Positions 46,038 to 57,516 of a DNA stretch of 64,000 nt are shown one piece after another. Location: positions 4,469,702 through 4,533,701 of the forward strand of contig VZQC01004693.1 of assembly GCA_009823505.1 (NCBI GenBank), written 5' to 3'. The DNA comes from Rhizomys pruinosus. Its lineage: Eukaryota > Chordata > Mammalia > Rodentia > Spalacidae. The notes beneath the pieces were generated by a model. The model did no database searches and was not told the origin of the DNA. It saw only the letters and a list, made by a program, of their open reading frames with translations. A program made the position numbers and the translations under genes. Each line of letters opens with the position of its first letter. The first letter of the stretch is position 1.

Positions 46038-48143
46038 TGTATTAGTCACTTTTCTGTTGCTGTGATAAAACACCATGACCAAAGGAACTTATAAAAGGAA
46101 GAGTTTATTTGAGCTTACGATTGACTGTTCCAGGGAATTAGAGTCCATTGTGGTGGGAGGCATGGCGGCTGGATCTGGAGCAGCAAGCTGAGGGTCACAT
46201 CTCTCAAAGAGCACAGGAAGCCAAGAGAAAGCGGCTGGAGACCACGAGGCTTGTTAAACTCACTAAGCCTGTCCCCAGTGACATACCTCCCCCAGCACGG
46301 CCACACCTTCTAAGACCTCCAAAAACAGCGCCTCCAACTGGAGACAAATGTCTGAATACTTACAGCCTATGGGGCACACTCATTCAAACCACCACATTCC
46401 ACTCCCTGGCCCCCATAGGCTCCTGACCATATAAAATGCAAAATGCATTTAGTCCAATCTTAAAAGTCCCCATAGTCTTTACCAGTTTCGATGCCATTCA
46501 TTCTTCTGAGACTCAGGCCAATCTCCTAAACTGTAAGCTCCTGTAAAATCAAAAGACAAATTACATACTCCCAATGTACAGTGGAACCAAATACACATTC
46601 CCATTCCAAAAGGGAGGAATAGAGGCATAGTGAGGAAATACTGGACCAAAACAAGACCAAAAACCAGCAGGGCAAATGCCAAGTCCAGTAGCTCCATGTG
46701 CAACTTCTGGGACTTGACTTCCAAAGGGCTTAGATGGTTCAGCTCTTCCAGCTTTGCTTGCAACATACATCTCTTTCTTAGGCCAGTACCACTCCCTGTA
46801 TGCAGCTCTCCTTGGCAAATATCTCACAGGTCTGGCATCTCGAATGTCTTCTTGGGGTCTCTGTTGCCAACCAGGCTTCACATACACAGCTTCACGAAAT
46901 GGCCTATCAGGGCCTTCTTGCAGGGACACCCCTGCTGCACTCTGCCTGACCTTGGCAGCTCTCTGAAACCATGGAGGAAGAACTGATGACCCCTTCACTC
47001 TTGCAAACTTCATGCCTCTAAAGCCAGCACCACGTGAATGAAACTGCCAAGTTTGGCTGCAAGTTCGGGATGGACCCTGGCCTATTTCAACCACATTTGC
47101 AACTTTTCTCTGCCCTGAACTTGGAGCAGAAAACGCTTTCAGAATTTTCCTTTCAAAAGTTGGAGGATTAGCTGGGTGTGGTCTTTCCCTGAAGGTACTG
47201 ATTCTTTTGTTTACTTGTAAACCTCCAGGCCTCTCCTTAATCACTTTAGTCTCCTTATGAAAGGGATCCTCTCCTTCACATGCCTTGGCCACACCTTTAA
47301 TCTTCCTAGTGCAGTTATCAGATCCAAACTGTACATTCTGCATTTCCTTCTGCCTCATTTGCACTTTTCCACTATAGATCTGTATAATATTCACCATCAA
47401 AAGCCACACCACCATTTCTACATTAGACTGTCTTGAAATGTCCTCAGCCAAAGACATTGGTCCATTGCTTTTCAACTTAGCATCAGGCAAGCATTTGGGC
47501 TGTGGGCAAACTGCTGCCAGACTCTTTATCAAAATATCCCAGTTTTTATCAAAATATTTTGATTATATTTTATCAAAATATCCCTAAGTCTTTATCCTCC
47601 TCTGGAACCACATCTTTTGCAGCCATGCTTTCTTCCAGGCTTCTACTAAAATGGCCTGTTAAGCTCTGCTTACAGTAGTGAACAGCTTTTCTAGCCCAAA
47701 GTTCCAAAGTCTTCCACATTTCTCCAAACATCCACATGGTCAGGTTCTTCACAGCTAACAGCCCACTCTCTGGTACCAAATAACTCTATTAGTCACTTTT
47801 CTGTTGCTGTGATAAAACACCATGACCAAAGGAACTTATAAAAGGAAGAGTTTATTTGAGCTAACGATTGACGGTTCCAGGGAATTAGAGTCCATTGTGG
47901 TGGGAGGCATGGTGGCTGGATCTGGAGCAGCAAGCCGAGGGTCACATCTCGCAAAGATCACAGGAAGCCAAGAGAGAGTGGCTGGAGACCACGAGGCTTG
48001 TTAAACTCACTAAGCCTGCCCCCAGTGACATACTTCCTCTAGCACAGCCACACCTTCTAAGACCTCCAAAAACAGCACCACCAACTGGAGACAAATGTCT
48101 GAATACTTACAGCCTATGGGGGACACTCATTCAAACCACCACA
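46038..48143 (-). mobile_element. Complete MaLR (ERVL-MaLR type) element
   Basis: Two direct 359-bp LTRs (46038-46396 and 47785-48143) flank a 1.39-kb internal region. The ends are TG...CA and the 5-bp TSD GGAAG is exact (46033-46037, 48144-48148). On the minus strand the internal part opens with a site resembling the 3' end of tRNA-Leu (reverse complement of cccactctctggtacca at 47762-47778), the primer type used by ERVL/MaLR. It closes with a purine-rich tract beside the 3' LTR. The two LTRs differ at about 17 positions by eye, so the insertion is fairly recent. MaLRs lack pol and depend on other elements; no reverse transcriptase is seen. Confidence 0.88.
46561..47532 (-). other. Long open frame inside the MaLR internal region
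   Basis: The sense strand of the element has 323 open codons; the first ATG is codon 26 (47457-47455), leaving 298. MaLR internal regions are generally thought to carry at most a degenerate gag-like frame. I see no protease, reverse transcriptase or zinc-knuckle motif. Composition is K/R/P-rich. It could be a retained structural frame or chance. It is described only as an old viral-type element and is not taken as a host gene. Confidence 0.45.
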
Positions 48144-48390
48144 GGAAGTCTCCATTTAACATAAAACATAGCCTTTGATTACATAGGTATATTCCAAGTT
48201 TTTAAGCCATGTAAACTACTCATAGTGTGCTGTTAAGAACAATCCCTGTAGTACACAGAGCTCAGGATGATCTGTACAGATGTTACATAAGGGAACAAAA
48301 ATGCAAGGTCACACTAGTGGTTTTGAGAGGGCATTCCTTAACCCTCTCCATTTATGACTCTAGTTCTGAGATGGTTAAAGAACGCCCTTT

Positions 48391-48555
48391 TGTCGGGCAT
48401 GGTGGCACACACCTTTAATCCCAGCATTCCATAGGCAGAGGCAGGCAAATCTCTGAGTTCAAGACCAGCCTGGTCTACATAGCAAGCTCCAGGCCAGCTG
48501 AGACTAAAGGGAGACCCTCTCTCAAAAATATCTAAAGAAAAAAAAAAAAAAAAGA
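48391..48555 (+). mobile_element. B1 SINE
   Basis: It reads gtcgggcatggtggcacaca, then a poly-A tail near 48537-48553. Confidence 0.88.
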
Positions 48556-48724
48556 AGAATGCCCTCTCAAAACCAAAAGTTTCATAAGTGGTTTAATTAC
48601 TAGTAGAAGACATAAGAAAGGCCATGTGCTCTTTCCTGGAATGGCATCTGTCAATATGACTTATCTACCCTTTCTGCCTGTGACCTCATGTCCTACTCCT
48701 GGAGACAACCATAAGGGTATCTTC

Positions 48725-49388
48725 CTTCTTTTTTCTTTTATAATGCTTTTATTGATGTTTTGTGTATTTCAGGCACCATTTCTCAGTTCAGTTTAGACAT
48801 TCCCCTTTCCCTTCCCCCCACCCCACCCCAGATCATGCACTCTGCCATAACTATCCTGCATCTTTCTCTCAGTCCTATTTTTTATGTTTAGGAATTCACA
48901 TTTTCCTCCTTTAATTTTATATTACTCTAAAATATGCATACACATTTTCCACTCATATACAGTAATTACAGAGTCTGAAAGTAAGTGGTGGATTGATTAT
49001 AGAGCCTGTTAAGAGATCCACATTACAACAATATAGTTGCTTTCAGATAAACAGAAATACAACAATAATGTTGTTCAGCTTGCCTTTCATCTGGGGATTT
49101 GGTGCTAGCATCCACACATGAGGGAGACCATTCACCACTTATTTTTCTGGGACTGTGTTACTTCATTTAGTATAATGGCTTCAAGTTCCATCCATTTACC
49201 TGCAAAGTTTACGATGTCATCTTTCTTCACCAGTGAGTAGTACTCCACTGTGTAGATGTACCACATTTTTGTTATCCACTCGTCAGTTGAGGGGCACTTG
49301 GGTTTGTTTCAGCTCTTCACTATTGTGAAGAGAGCTACAATAAACATGGATGTGCCTGTATCTTTGTGGTAGGATGAGTCTTGTGGAT
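48725..49388 (-). mobile_element. L1 3' end with TSD
   Basis: Reverse complement of L1 3' UTR and ORF2 C-terminus. The TSD ATAAGGGTATCTTC is exact at 48711-48724 and 49389-49402. Confidence 0.9.
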
Positions 49389-49402
49389 ATAAGGGTATCT
49401 TC

Positions 49403-50558
49403 TTTCTAAGATGAAGGATAAAATTCTTTTCCTACAACTTTATAAAGTTTGGAGAAATTTCTTCAAATCTTCTCTCATTCAAATGGTCAAAGCCACCCAA
49501 CATCTGACATTACTTTACTTTGTTCAACTTATTAGCTGAACCCCAGCTGTTTTATTGTGTATCTTGATTCACCAAGAGATATCCAATGCCTGAGCTACTT
49601 GGAGAGTTATATTCATCTGTTTTTCACATCTTCCCTGACTATAGAAATTTTATCACCCACTAAGAAGATTGTGTTAATCATTCATTCATCAGAATTGTTG
49701 AAGAGATATTTTGTGCCTGACATTGTCAGACTCTGAGGTTACAGTATACAATAAAGCACATAATCTTTCCTGATGGAAGACTCTCTTGAAAATAAATTAA
49801 AAAGCAATTAAAGGGCAAAATAAAAAGAATCTAACTTTGCCTAATACCTGGCTGGTTATTCTAGAATAAATAAGACTAATCTAACCTATAAGGACTCAGT
49901 TCCCAACACCTAACTCTCCAACTCCAACCCATACCAATACTACCCCTTCTGATTTCTCCATTTCTACCATGAATGAGTCCCACATCCATGTCACCATCCC
50001 TCAACCACAGGCACTTTGCACATAGGTCTGAAACCTTCTCATGCCTTGCTAACTCCTGTACCACCTTCAGAGCTCAACACAGAGTGTCTTCCTTAAACAG
50101 GACTTCCTGGTTTCCATTTCATTTTACTTGAGTAAAATTTAAGTGATTAACTATCTCCTCCACTAAACTATAAGTTCCAAGGATTAAATAATTGTTACCA
50201 TGTTTTCTTTACTTAGTTTCCTGGCACAAAGAGAACAAATGATATGTGTATGGCAAGTTTCTAAATTAATGAAGGATGAGTAGTTTCAAGTTCAAATCTA
50301 AAGAACACGAGAATTTAGGCATTCCTTCATTGTTACACTGACTTTCCTTTCTTAACAGACTTTCTCAATTTCACCAAAAGTTAAACTTTCTTCAAGTCAA
50401 ATTTGCAGAATCCATCTGGAGAAAAGCATATTGAAGATTTACAGGACTAAAAAGATCAAGACATGCTGATAAACAGCTGCCAAATTCAGAGGGAGAAGTT
50501 GATGAATCTTCACTGATGGTTGTAGCATCTCTCTGTTGTGTTAGCAGCGTTTTAAAAC
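49403..50558. other. Unique DNA
   Basis: No gene or repeat is recognised. Confidence 0.5.
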
Positions 50559-50569
50559 ACATTGAACCA

Positions 50570-50813
50570 GGCTGGAGAGATGGACTAAAGGTTAAGAGCG
50601 CCGACCGCTCTTACAGAGGACCCGGGTTCGATCCCCAGCACCCACATGGCGGCCGAGAACCATCTGAAACTCGAATTCCAGGAGAACTCCAGTTCCAGGG
50701 GAATCTGAGACCCTCTTCTGACCTCCGCGGCATCGCACGACACGGGTGCACAGACTTGCATGCAGACAGTACATTCATACACATACAGAAATAAATAAAA
50801 TTAAAAAAAAAAA
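50570..50813 (+). mobile_element. B2 SINE, young long form
   Basis: CpG-rich head (aagagcgccgaccgctctta), intact tail, TSD ACATTGAACCA at 50559-50569 and 50814-50824. It carries the extra aggagaactccagttccagg segment. Confidence 0.92.
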
Positions 50814-50824
50814 ACATTGAACCA

Positions 50825-52129
50825 TTCTGATCGTGCTCAATTAGCATTTTGTAAAATAAAACGTCATCGACTGCATCCAAAGGTTTTAATCTTCCGTCTC
50901 GCTGGGATCATAACCCAGATCACAAACCGCATCAGAGATAATTTTGTATGGCATATCCTGTAATGGAGGTTTGAAGTATGTGATTGCTCAGACAGCCCAG
51001 CACTCTCAGTTACACAAAACGGGATGTTCTTCTCCCTTGGAAGAAGTCTCCTATAGCACTGATGTTGCAGGGTCTGGGGGTGAGGTACAATCAAGTTCCA
51101 ACTTTGGGATGTCCAGGAAAGGCAGAAGACCTATGGAGCAGAAGACAGACACAGGAGAAGGAACAGTGGCAAACAGGAGAGAGGGGTCATGAGAGACAGA
51201 CAGAGAGATGAGAAGTGAGACAGAGATAGAGAGATTGGAAGCTGAGCCTGAGCTGTCTGTCTTAGCTGGGGGGCGGGAATTGCCTCAGCAACTGCAGAAG
51301 CCACTTCAGTGGGAAGTGTAGCCCCCCCACCCCTGAACACAACTTAGAATAAAAGTATCTAAGGAGAGTGGTGTGAACAAAGATTCCCCAGATGTCATGG
51401 CAACTGAGAACTGCTGAAATAGTCGTGTCCTTTAAGAGTGTTAAGCAGGCTCCAGTGGAGGGCATGGGGGACACAAATTTGATTCGCTAGGCATATGTAT
51501 ATAATTACAGTTTAATTATATACATGAAATCTAGAAAGAGAAGTATGAAAAGGGAGAGCAAAATGGGGAGTGGAAATATGATCAAAATATAGTGTATGAA
51601 ATTCACATATGTGTATATAATATAAAAGATTCTCCAGATGCCACAGTGCTAGAGAGTAGAGGTCAGACCTGAGGGACAGGAACAGGTAGAGAGAGAAAAC
51701 ATGGTAGAATCATCAAACCGTTGCTACATACTGACAGCTCCCATCAGGATGGGAGGGATGTGCTGGAGCTAAAAGTTTCTGGGTCTGGACTTTATGGGAT
51801 CAAAAGGATCTTGGGATGCTCTCCTTCCTAAACTTCCTCCCCCTCTTCCTCGTCAGCGATGCCTGGGATACCCTCCCTTGGGTGAGCTCCATTTTCCAGA
51901 CAAGAAGGCTACCTTTTAAATTCTGAGGGCTTGCAACAATTCTTCCAGCAGTTCTGGCCCTTAGTAAAATTAACCATTGCTAAATGCCCAGGAAAGGGAA
52001 AAAGAATCAGCCCTTGGGGCGAGAAGTAGCCATTGCTTTAAAGGTTTTCCTCCACCCCAATGGCCTCAGTTCCCTTAACCATCCCCCATTTACACATCCT
52101 GCCCTACCTTGTTTTACCAATATGTCACC
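50825..52129. other. Unclassified DNA, purine-rich in part
   Basis: The (GA/GACA)-rich stretch at 51100-51245 and the AATAAA near 51350 give it an LTR-like flavour, but no LTR pair or TSD was found. No gene is recognised. Confidence 0.35.
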
Positions 52130-52270
52130 ACTTTTTGAGACAGGGTTCCATTATGTAGCTGTAGCTGGCCTGGAACTCACTTTATAGACCAGGTTGGTCT
52201 CAAATGCAAAGAAATCTGCCTGCCTCTGCCTCCCAAGTTCTGGGATTAAAGGCATGTGCCACCACACTCT
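52130..52270 (-). mobile_element. B1 SINE
   Basis: Antisense: gagacagggttccattatgt, then ggcatgtgccaccacac. Confidence 0.82.
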
Positions 52271-53203
52271 AGCCCCCAATTAGAAAATATTTTAAAGTTC
52301 GGACACCTGCTCACCCCTTCAAGTCTTGGGCACAGGCCCACTTTTTCTCTTAGCACCCCAGATCTCTGGACTACCCTCCTAGTCCAGACCCACCCACTGT
52401 GTCCTGATCCTCTGTACTCAGACCTGCCCAATTTTCCACTCTAGATAGTTAGAACCTTCATAGGCTGTCCCCAGCCCACTTTGCCTTTAGACTCCTGAGA
52501 CCATATTTCAATCCTGGTTGTCCTCACCCCAATCCTGCCTTGGATTCCAGAGACCAGTCTTCTTCCTACCCACTGTGCCTTGATTCCCCTACAGCCTGAG
52601 TGACTCCAATTCCCACAAGCCCACACACTGTTCCTCTTCTACCCTTGGGCAAGAGTCTGCTTTTTCTCCTAGCATCCCATGTCTCTGGATACCCACTTAG
52701 CTCCCTGTGATGGTAAGCTCTCTGAATCTCACTATGCCCATCTTCCTACAATGGGACCATCTGAAGCCCCACCCACTGCAGTATAGCTAGCCTTCTCTGC
52801 CCTTTATGAGGGCCTAGACCTTTGCAGATTGCTGGAGAACACCTGAATCCAGCCTCCACCTAGCAAGCTTCCCAAATTGTGCTGGGCCTGCTGTCTAATA
52901 CATGCACAGACCTTAGGAGGAAGACTGGGAGTATCTAACTGGTGCCTGACTTGGGCCTCTGTGGGAACACCTGCATAGCTGAGCTAAATACATCTGCTCC
53001 CTCCAATATAAAGTCAACAGGGAGAACCTGAAGCCTAGACCAACCACATTTTCATATGCAAACAATCAAGTCACATCAAGTATACAAACAGAATCAGACT
53101 TCAACTCAACAAAGGAAGGCATGAGTTTCACACCAGAATCACAAACAATAAAATAAATCCACATGCCAAAATTACAGCAAAAAGAATAATAATATTAAAA
53201 CCC
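52271..53203 (+). repeat. Degenerate tandem array, possibly an L1 5' UTR
   Basis: C/T-rich DNA in which cacccactgtgtcctgatcc-like units recur at about 52389, 52472 and 52566, and cttgggcacaggcccacttt near 52325 recurs as cttgggcaagagtctgcttt near 52644. The array is followed by AT-rich text that ends in an ATG-containing segment before an LTR cuts it off. This order fits a monomer-type L1 promoter leading into ORF1, but it is not proved. Confidence 0.4.
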
Positions 53204-53405
53204 TGTGGTGGTTTGAATGAGAGTGTCCCCCATAGGCTTTAAGTGTTCAGACATTTTGTGCCCAGTTGGTGGCACTGTTCTGGGAGATCTTAAAAGGTGT
53301 GGCCATTCTGGAGGAAGTATCTCATTGGGGTCCGGGGCTTAGTGAGTTTAACAACCCTTGCAGTCTCCAGTCTCTCTCTCTCCACTTCCTGTGCTCATTG
53401 GTGGA
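53204..53405 (+). mobile_element. MaLR LTR, 3'-truncated
   Basis: Begins TGTGGTGGTTTGAATGAG like the 44364 LTR and runs to cacttcctgtgctcattg, where a B1 replaces the rest. Confidence 0.82.
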
Positions 53406-53407
53406 TG

Positions 53408-53590
53408 CAGGGCATGGTGATGTAAACCTCTAATCCTAGGACTAAGAAGGCAGAGGCAGAGGCTGGCAGATCTCTGTGAGTGTGAGATCAGCTTGATTTA
53501 CAGAGTGACTTCCAGGCCTACCAGGGCTACATAGTGAGTCCCTGTCTAAAAAAACAACAACATGCACACACAAAAAAAAAAAGAGAAAGA
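53408..53590 (+). mobile_element. B1 SINE
   Basis: It reads cagggcatggtgatgtaaac, then a mixed A-rich tail. Confidence 0.78.
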
Positions 53591-53913
53591 AAAAGAAATG
53601 GCCAGGTAGAAATGATAATACTTATGACTGTGACTTTAGGAAACCAAGCCATACTCTTAGGACATACTGAAGTGTTACCTTAACCCTGCCTCAATAACAA
53701 CAAAAATGTCTTCTGTTGTTTAAGCTATCCTACCCTTATGTAGTTAGGTACCTATGCCTAAGCATAAAACATCACAAATATTGCAGCAAATGTGTGTAAT
53801 TTAGATAAGCCCACTCTTCAAACTTGCTGAGGTCTATTTTGAATTCCATCATCCAGTACACCTCCATTTTTTTTCTAGATCATTTGTAATTTAATCATCA
53901 TAAGATATAGGAA
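53591..53913. other. Unique DNA
   Basis: Nothing is recognised. Confidence 0.5.
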
Positions 53914-54330
53914 TGAAACTTTGCCTGTCTCGAGGTGGACCTGTAAGACCTGTCCGGAGAAACTTCCGAGAGTTATCTGATATCTCTGTGGGCATTCAGT
54001 TGTTTCTGTGAGTTATCTATAGCTCTATGAGGTCAGGATATTGCAGTGTTTTCCTGCCTCGGCTATCTGCAAAGTTCCAGAACTGGATGGCCCCTTCCCT
54101 TGAGGTATTGAGCAAAATGTCACACCTCTAGTTTACTGGTTGCACAAACAGGAGCTCTGCAGCCTCCCAGTAGGAGCCAAGGTGGCTCACCCTTCCCTTT
54201 CACCTGCCCCCCACTTCCTTGCCCAGAGCACAGTAGCTTTTAGTATATAAACACACTGCTGGCATGAATAAAACTGAGTCTATCTCCCAGGTCTCCTCTT
54301 GCTGAGTCTGTGTCTTTCTTTCATTCCTCA
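53914..54330 (+). mobile_element. Possible solo retroviral LTR
   Basis: It starts TG and ends CA, with TATATAAA-like text (agtatataaac near 54241-54251), AATAAA (gaataaaact near 54267-54276) about 20 bp further on, and a T/C-rich downstream part. This promoter/poly(A) spacing is typical of LTRs. No matching TSD was found, so the ends are guesses. Confidence 0.4.
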
Positions 54331-55090
54331 GATGACTTCCCATGGTGCCCTCCCCACTCCTTGCCAGAGCTAAGCCTAGGAACTGTCGGCCTGCAGGCAG
54401 GAGACAGCCCTGAAGCTTGTAGCCTTGTGAAGCTGCCAGCCTGGTTCTAGGAGGAAGAACATCATGTGGATTGTGGCCGCTCGTGATTAAAGGACTAACA
54501 GACAATGTATATTTAACTGACATAAGGACACTATCAGCAAGAGCAATATGGAATGAGCTAAAAAGACAGAACAATGTAGTTGAATGCTGGTGACCAAGGA
54601 AAGTCCTTGTTTTGCCCTCTACACATTGTCCCCATAACCCTTCCTGCCCATTGCTGTGGGGCTGATTTTCTATTCCCCACCTGTTCCAAGATCTTCATGT
54701 TCATTTCTTCCCTCAAATATCTCTACCAGCCTGCCTTAGAAGTCAATTCAAGTCTGAACAAATAACCCTTGTCCTTTTTAATACTAGAAATTATGTTCTG
54801 TATTTGGGAAGAATTTCTCTATCTACTTCTGAACAGAAATCTCAGAAATTGACCTAGGGAAAAAACTTTCTTCAGAACTCTCTATTTAATAGTGAATGAG
54901 AGCAAAGGTGCCCATGGTGGCCTCTGAGTCATTATACTGTAACCAGTAAGAACAGGCCCGAGGGGTATACACAGTCAAAAAGCTAGATTCTAGCCTCTGT
55001 TGATAGTATTAAATTCTTACCTTCCAGAAATGTCATTGATTAAAAATTACTGTACCATTACAAAATACAGTGTGAATGTAAAACTAAGAA
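54331..55090. other. Unique DNA
   Basis: No gene or repeat is recognised. Confidence 0.45.
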
Positions 55091-55094
55091 TGTC

Positions 55095-55243
55095 AAATAT
55101 AGGACTGAGAAAATGGCTTAGCAGTTAAGAGCATGTACTGCTCTTATAAAAAAACCCAGTTCAGTTCCCAGAACACATACTGGATTGCTCATAGCTTCCT
55201 GTAACACCAATTCCAGAGAGTAATACATCCTGTGATACATGTT
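55095..55243 (+). mobile_element. B2 SINE, old
   Basis: tRNA-like head gaaaatggcttagcagttaa; diverged and interrupted by the following B1. Confidence 0.65.
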
Positions 55244-55255
55244 CCAGAATGACTT

Positions 55256-55408
55256 GTCATTGTTGTTGATGTTTTTGAAACAGGGTCTCCTTGTAGCTCC
55301 AGGTGGCCTGGAACTAGGCCTGCAGACCAGGCTGGCCTTGAACTCACAGAAATCTACCTGCTCTGCCTCCTGAACACTGGGATTAAAGATGTGCACCACC
55401 ATGCCCTG
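55256..55408 (-). mobile_element. B1 SINE with TSD
   Basis: TSD CCAGAATGACTT at 55244-55255 and 55409-55420. Confidence 0.88.
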
Positions 55409-55454
55409 CCAGAATGACTTTTACATATGGACATAATCTGGACTAATGACTTTT

Positions 55455-55621
55455 TTTTTTTTTTTTTTGGTCTTTTCGAGACAGGGTCTCCCTGTAGCCC
55501 CAGCTGTCCTGGAACTCATTCTGTAGACCAGGCTGGCCAGGCTGGCCTTGAACTCACAAAGATCCACCTGCCTCTGCCTCCCAAGTGCTAGGATTAAAGG
55601 CGTGCGCCACCACGCCCAACT
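55455..55621 (-). mobile_element. B1 SINE with TSD
   Basis: TSD TGGACTAATGACTTTT at 55439-55454 and 55622-55637. It carries a short internal tandem copy (aggctggcc twice). Confidence 0.92.
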
Positions 55622-55637
55622 TGGACTAATGACTTTT

Positions 55638-56080
55638 ACTTAACCTTGCAACCAAAAGATACTGTTTATAAGGTGGACAAGCTCACTGAGCCACGTGCTT
55701 ATCTTGTGATATGGTCACCTGATCTTAATCCCTCAGGACTCAACTTTACCCTCCACCCAAGATAGTAAATTAATGTGGACACGTTTGATTAACATGTCAA
55801 AATTTGGGAAACAGCATGTTACTCCCATTGCAAACGATGAGGAGAATTGAAAAGACTGTCTGAAATTGTATGTGGGAGATATTTTAGATCTAGAGATGAA
55901 AGGGTGATATTCTCTGATGGCTGTCCAGTGGATTCTAGCTTCTTCTTCCCCAACTGATACTGGAGATGCTGTTTCAACAAAAGTATGAATGAAGCCTGGC
56001 TTGAGAGCACAGTTCTATGAGACATCTGAAGGAATGTGTGCTCAGAGTTCAGGTCCATTCTTGCTATTTTCTTTTCCTGG
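55638..56080. other. Unique DNA
   Basis: Nothing is recognised. Confidence 0.5.
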
Positions 56081-56084
56081 CATA

Positions 56085-56240
56085 AATGTAATGTGGCTTA
56101 GTAATGCCACGCCAGGGGGGATGACAGGCTTCTGACCTCTGCAGGCACCTGCACTCACATGCACACATACCCACAGATACATGCATGCATGCATGCACAC
56201 ATGTACAGAAATAATTTTAAATAATAAAAATAAAAAATTA
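56085..56240 (+). mobile_element. B2/B3-like SINE tail
   Basis: ctgacctctgcaggcacctg, then (CATG)n and an A-rich end. Confidence 0.55.
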
Positions 56241-57145
56241 AAACATTTAAAAACAGTCAAGTAGCATGCCCTTCGTTGTTCTTGTCCTGGTAGCTGATGT
56301 TACACCAATTTTTAAATAATTGCTTGTGCCCCTGGGCACTCAGAAATATTTTCTGTCTGTTTATAAATATGTCAGGCATCCCCTTCTGTTGCTTTGGTAA
56401 TATGCAGCTGTTAAGGTTAGTTTCAGAAAATGGCACTACAGGGTGAAAAATATTGCATTCAGACTTTATCAACCATCTGGAGCGAAGAACTACTTGATGG
56501 TCTCAGAGCTCTAGATTTGACAGCACAGACCAGGAACGTGTCTGGTGAAAGTGCGGTGGCATTGTTGTAAGAGAGATCTCTTACTTACAGAGACATCCAT
56601 GCTCCTGAGAAAGGGCAGTCTTTCCCACAGCCATGTTCACAGAATTTTTAGTGAACCTCCTTTATCCTACTTAATGCAGATTTACAGGAATTGTTTTAAA
56701 GACTAATTTTGGGCCACTCCCGTTATCGGTAGGATAGTCTCTTCCCTATTACAGTCCTTATTTCGGAGCAGCTGGAACATTTCTTTGGGGAAATCCTAGG
56801 TGCATGGTTTAGCACCTTCCACAATAACAGTGATTTCACCCAACAGGAATGAAACTGGTAGTGTGGCATTCTTAAATTATGCAAGGCACCCTTCCTTCAT
56901 CAGAGCAACAAAAGAAGCCTTATAATCCTATGTCAGTGAATAGTTTACCTCCCTTTCCTCAATAATGAGTGTTTCCACACAAATTGTCTCTTCTATTAAG
57001 TCCTGCAATTTAATTCCATCCCTGTAAATGTTGCCATTAATTTAAAGTAAAAATGCAATGATAAAATAACACAGGTTTTGAAAAATAAAGGTGGTGAAGC
57101 AGCAGCGGAGGATTGACTTGGCCTCTTCTACTTAAGAAAATACAG
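56241..57145. other. Unique DNA
   Basis: Nothing is recognised before the RBM12 copy begins. Confidence 0.5.
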
Positions 57146-57302
57146 CTCTTGTTTTACAAGATGAACTCTCAAAGCAATGTGAAGTCACTTCTCATCAGTC
57201 CTGATGATCTGTATGTGAGTGCATGGAATACCCTTTTCTGCAATGGAAAATGATGTCAGAGACTTTTTCCATGGGCTCTTGTGTTGATGCAGTGCATTTG
57301 TT

Positions 57303-57516
57303 TTTTTGTTTTGGTTTGTTTTGTTTTTTAATTTTATTTATTTTTGTATGTGTATGAATGTACTGTCTGCATGTAGGTTTGTGCACCCGTGTCCTGCAAT
57401 GCCACGGAGGTCAGAAAAGGGTCTCAGATTCCCCTGGAACTGGAGTTCTCCTGGAATTGGAGTTGCAGACAGTTTTTAGCCGCCATGTGGGTGCTGGGGA
57501 TCGAACCTGGATCCTC
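57303..57516 (-). mobile_element. B2 SINE inserted into the RBM12 copy
   Basis: Antisense, 5'-truncated, long form. The 17-bp TSD GATGCAGTGCATTTGTT (57286-57302) / GATGTAGTGCATTTGTT (57517-57533) lies within RBM12 sequence, so this B2 is younger than the retrocopy. Confidence 0.92.
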
